This document shows, one piece after another, positions 63,391 to 64,000 of a DNA stretch of 64,000 bases. Where the stretch lies: contig NZ_WNKX01000001.1 of the NCBI RefSeq assembly GCF_009720745.1, positions 310,001-374,000 on the forward strand, in the 5' to 3' direction. The notes under the pieces were generated by a model. It was given only the letters and a program-made list of their open reading frames with translations, ran no database searches and was not told the origin of the DNA. A program made the position numbers and the translations under genes. The number at the start of each line of letters is the position of its first letter. Position 1 is the first letter of the stretch. This DNA comes from Massilia eburnea (lineage in GTDB: Bacteria > Pseudomonadota > Gammaproteobacteria > Burkholderiales > Burkholderiaceae_D).

Positions 63391-64000
63391 TCAGGCGCGC
63401 TGGGCAGCGCTGGATGTGCGCGAAGACGACTGCAGCAATCGGCCCAGCGGGACTTCCACCCAGCGGTGGAAAGCGGCGCCGGCGGCCAGGCTGGCGCCCC
63501 ACGCGGTCAGCATGCCGAGGCCTTGCAGTACCGGATCGGCGGGCACGAAACGGGTGAAAGCGGCGTTCACCAACAGGCAGACCGGGAAGTGGATCAGGAA
63601 GACCGAGTACGAAGTGCGGGCCAGCGCATTGATGACGGACCAGATGCGGCCGCCCTTCTCGATTTCTGCACGGCCGCAGATCACCAGCGCGCAGGCTACC
63701 ATCATGGCCAGCGCCAGGCGGCTGCGGAAATTCACGGCCAGCGCCACCAGGGCTGGCAGGAAGATTGCCGCCTGCACCATGACGGCACCGCGCGTCTTGC
63801 GGCGCGGGTCGCCGGCCCACCAGGCGGCCAGGCCCAGGCCATAGCTGCCGAAGAAGTATGGACCCCAGTTATCCAGGTCGGAATTCAGGTTGAAGTACAT
63901 GACCGAGAAGCCGCCAAGAACGGCAACCATGCTCGGCACCAGCCAGGCGCGGCGCACCGGGCCCGAAATACGGGCCGCCAGCCACAGGATGGCGACCATC
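63391..64000 (-). CDS. Acyltransferase-3-family membrane protein, N-terminus cut by window edge
   Basis: The last 202 residues of a polytopic membrane protein. The fragment has about six hydrophobic segments and the acyltransferase-3 (OafA/OpgC-like) C-terminal pattern ALARTSYSVFLIHFPVCLLV and FHRWVEVPLGRLLQ. Such proteins transfer acetyl or succinyl groups to surface glycans. The catalytic N-terminal part with the conserved His lies outside the window. Confidence 0.82.
   Translation of the reverse strand, partial: MVAILWLAARISGPVRRAWLVPSMVAVLGGFSVMYFNLNSDLDNWGPYFFGSYGLGLAAWWAGDPRRKTRGAVMVQAAIFLPALVALAVNFRSRLALAMMVACALVICGRAEIEKGGRIWSVINALARTSYSVFLIHFPVCLLVNAAFTRFVPADPVLQGLGMLTAWGASLAAGAAFHRWVEVPLGRLLQSSSRTSSAAQRA

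Overview
The window is GC-rich, densely coded chromosome from a Gram-negative betaproteobacterium, most likely the Oxalobacteraceae (Massilia / Duganella / Janthinobacterium group). This is inferred from gene order (glyA-nrdR-minor pilins-ribD-ribE-ribBX-ribH-nusB; dnaX-ybaB-recR beside the SRP RNA; ybgC-tolQRAB-pal-cpoB), the outer-membrane machinery (Tol-Pal, two large TonB-dependent receptors, type IV pilus minor pilins) and the many cyclic-di-GMP and two-component proteins. No ribosomal RNA, CRISPR array, prophage or intact insertion sequence is visible.

Layout. 1-6.8 kb: a truncated lipid-kinase gene with a PAP2 phosphatase; a 74-residue protein behind a textbook LexA (SOS) box; a LysR regulator divergent from an MDR oxidoreductase; two structural hypotheticals; an atypical PRPP synthetase paralogue; a secreted alpha/beta hydrolase. 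6.8-21 kb: a beta-glucoside locus with TonB receptor, GH1 beta-glucosidase and AmpG-like MFS carrier on one strand, facing a flavin-halogenase-like protein and a LacI regulator. A 14-bp palindrome (TGAAAACGTTTTCA and variants) sits in the divergent promoter, before lacI and again between a second TonB receptor and a hydrolase-like gene 6 kb away, so one LacI regulon probably covers the region. An M23 peptidase, tRNA-Ser and a tandem yggL pair lie inside it.

21-34 kb is a signalling block: PAS-GGDEF-EAL protein, EAL-like/HDOD protein, a Cache kinase with NarL-type regulator divergent from cstA-ybdD (pyruvate/carbon-starvation transport), and a hybrid kinase followed by a REC-GGDEF-EAL regulator. 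34-45 kb is mostly housekeeping: recR, YciI-like, ybaB, dnaX, SRP RNA, ubiD, a lytic transglycosylase, nusB, ribH, ribBX, OsmC and SDR genes. 45-52 kb holds ribE, ribD, five minor pilin genes (fimT/pilE/pilX/pilW/pilV types, no pilY1), nrdR and glyA with a ZTP riboswitch leader. 52-59 kb: ydfG, ybgC-tolQRAB-pal-cpoB and two identical tRNA-Lys genes. 59-64 kb: a periplasmic binding protein, a PAP2 phosphatase lipoprotein with autotransporter-type strand repeats, a RidA-like/LysR divergent pair and a truncated acyltransferase.

The observations most worth a second look are the SOS box on an unknown small gene, the multi-site LacI regulon with its halogenase-like member, a hydrolase whose catalytic serine is alanine, the PAP2/strand-repeat lipoprotein, the pilY1-less minor-pilin operon, and four palindromic intergenic repeats of apparent REP type. 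All functional statements rest on reading motifs and gene order by eye; no database search was run.
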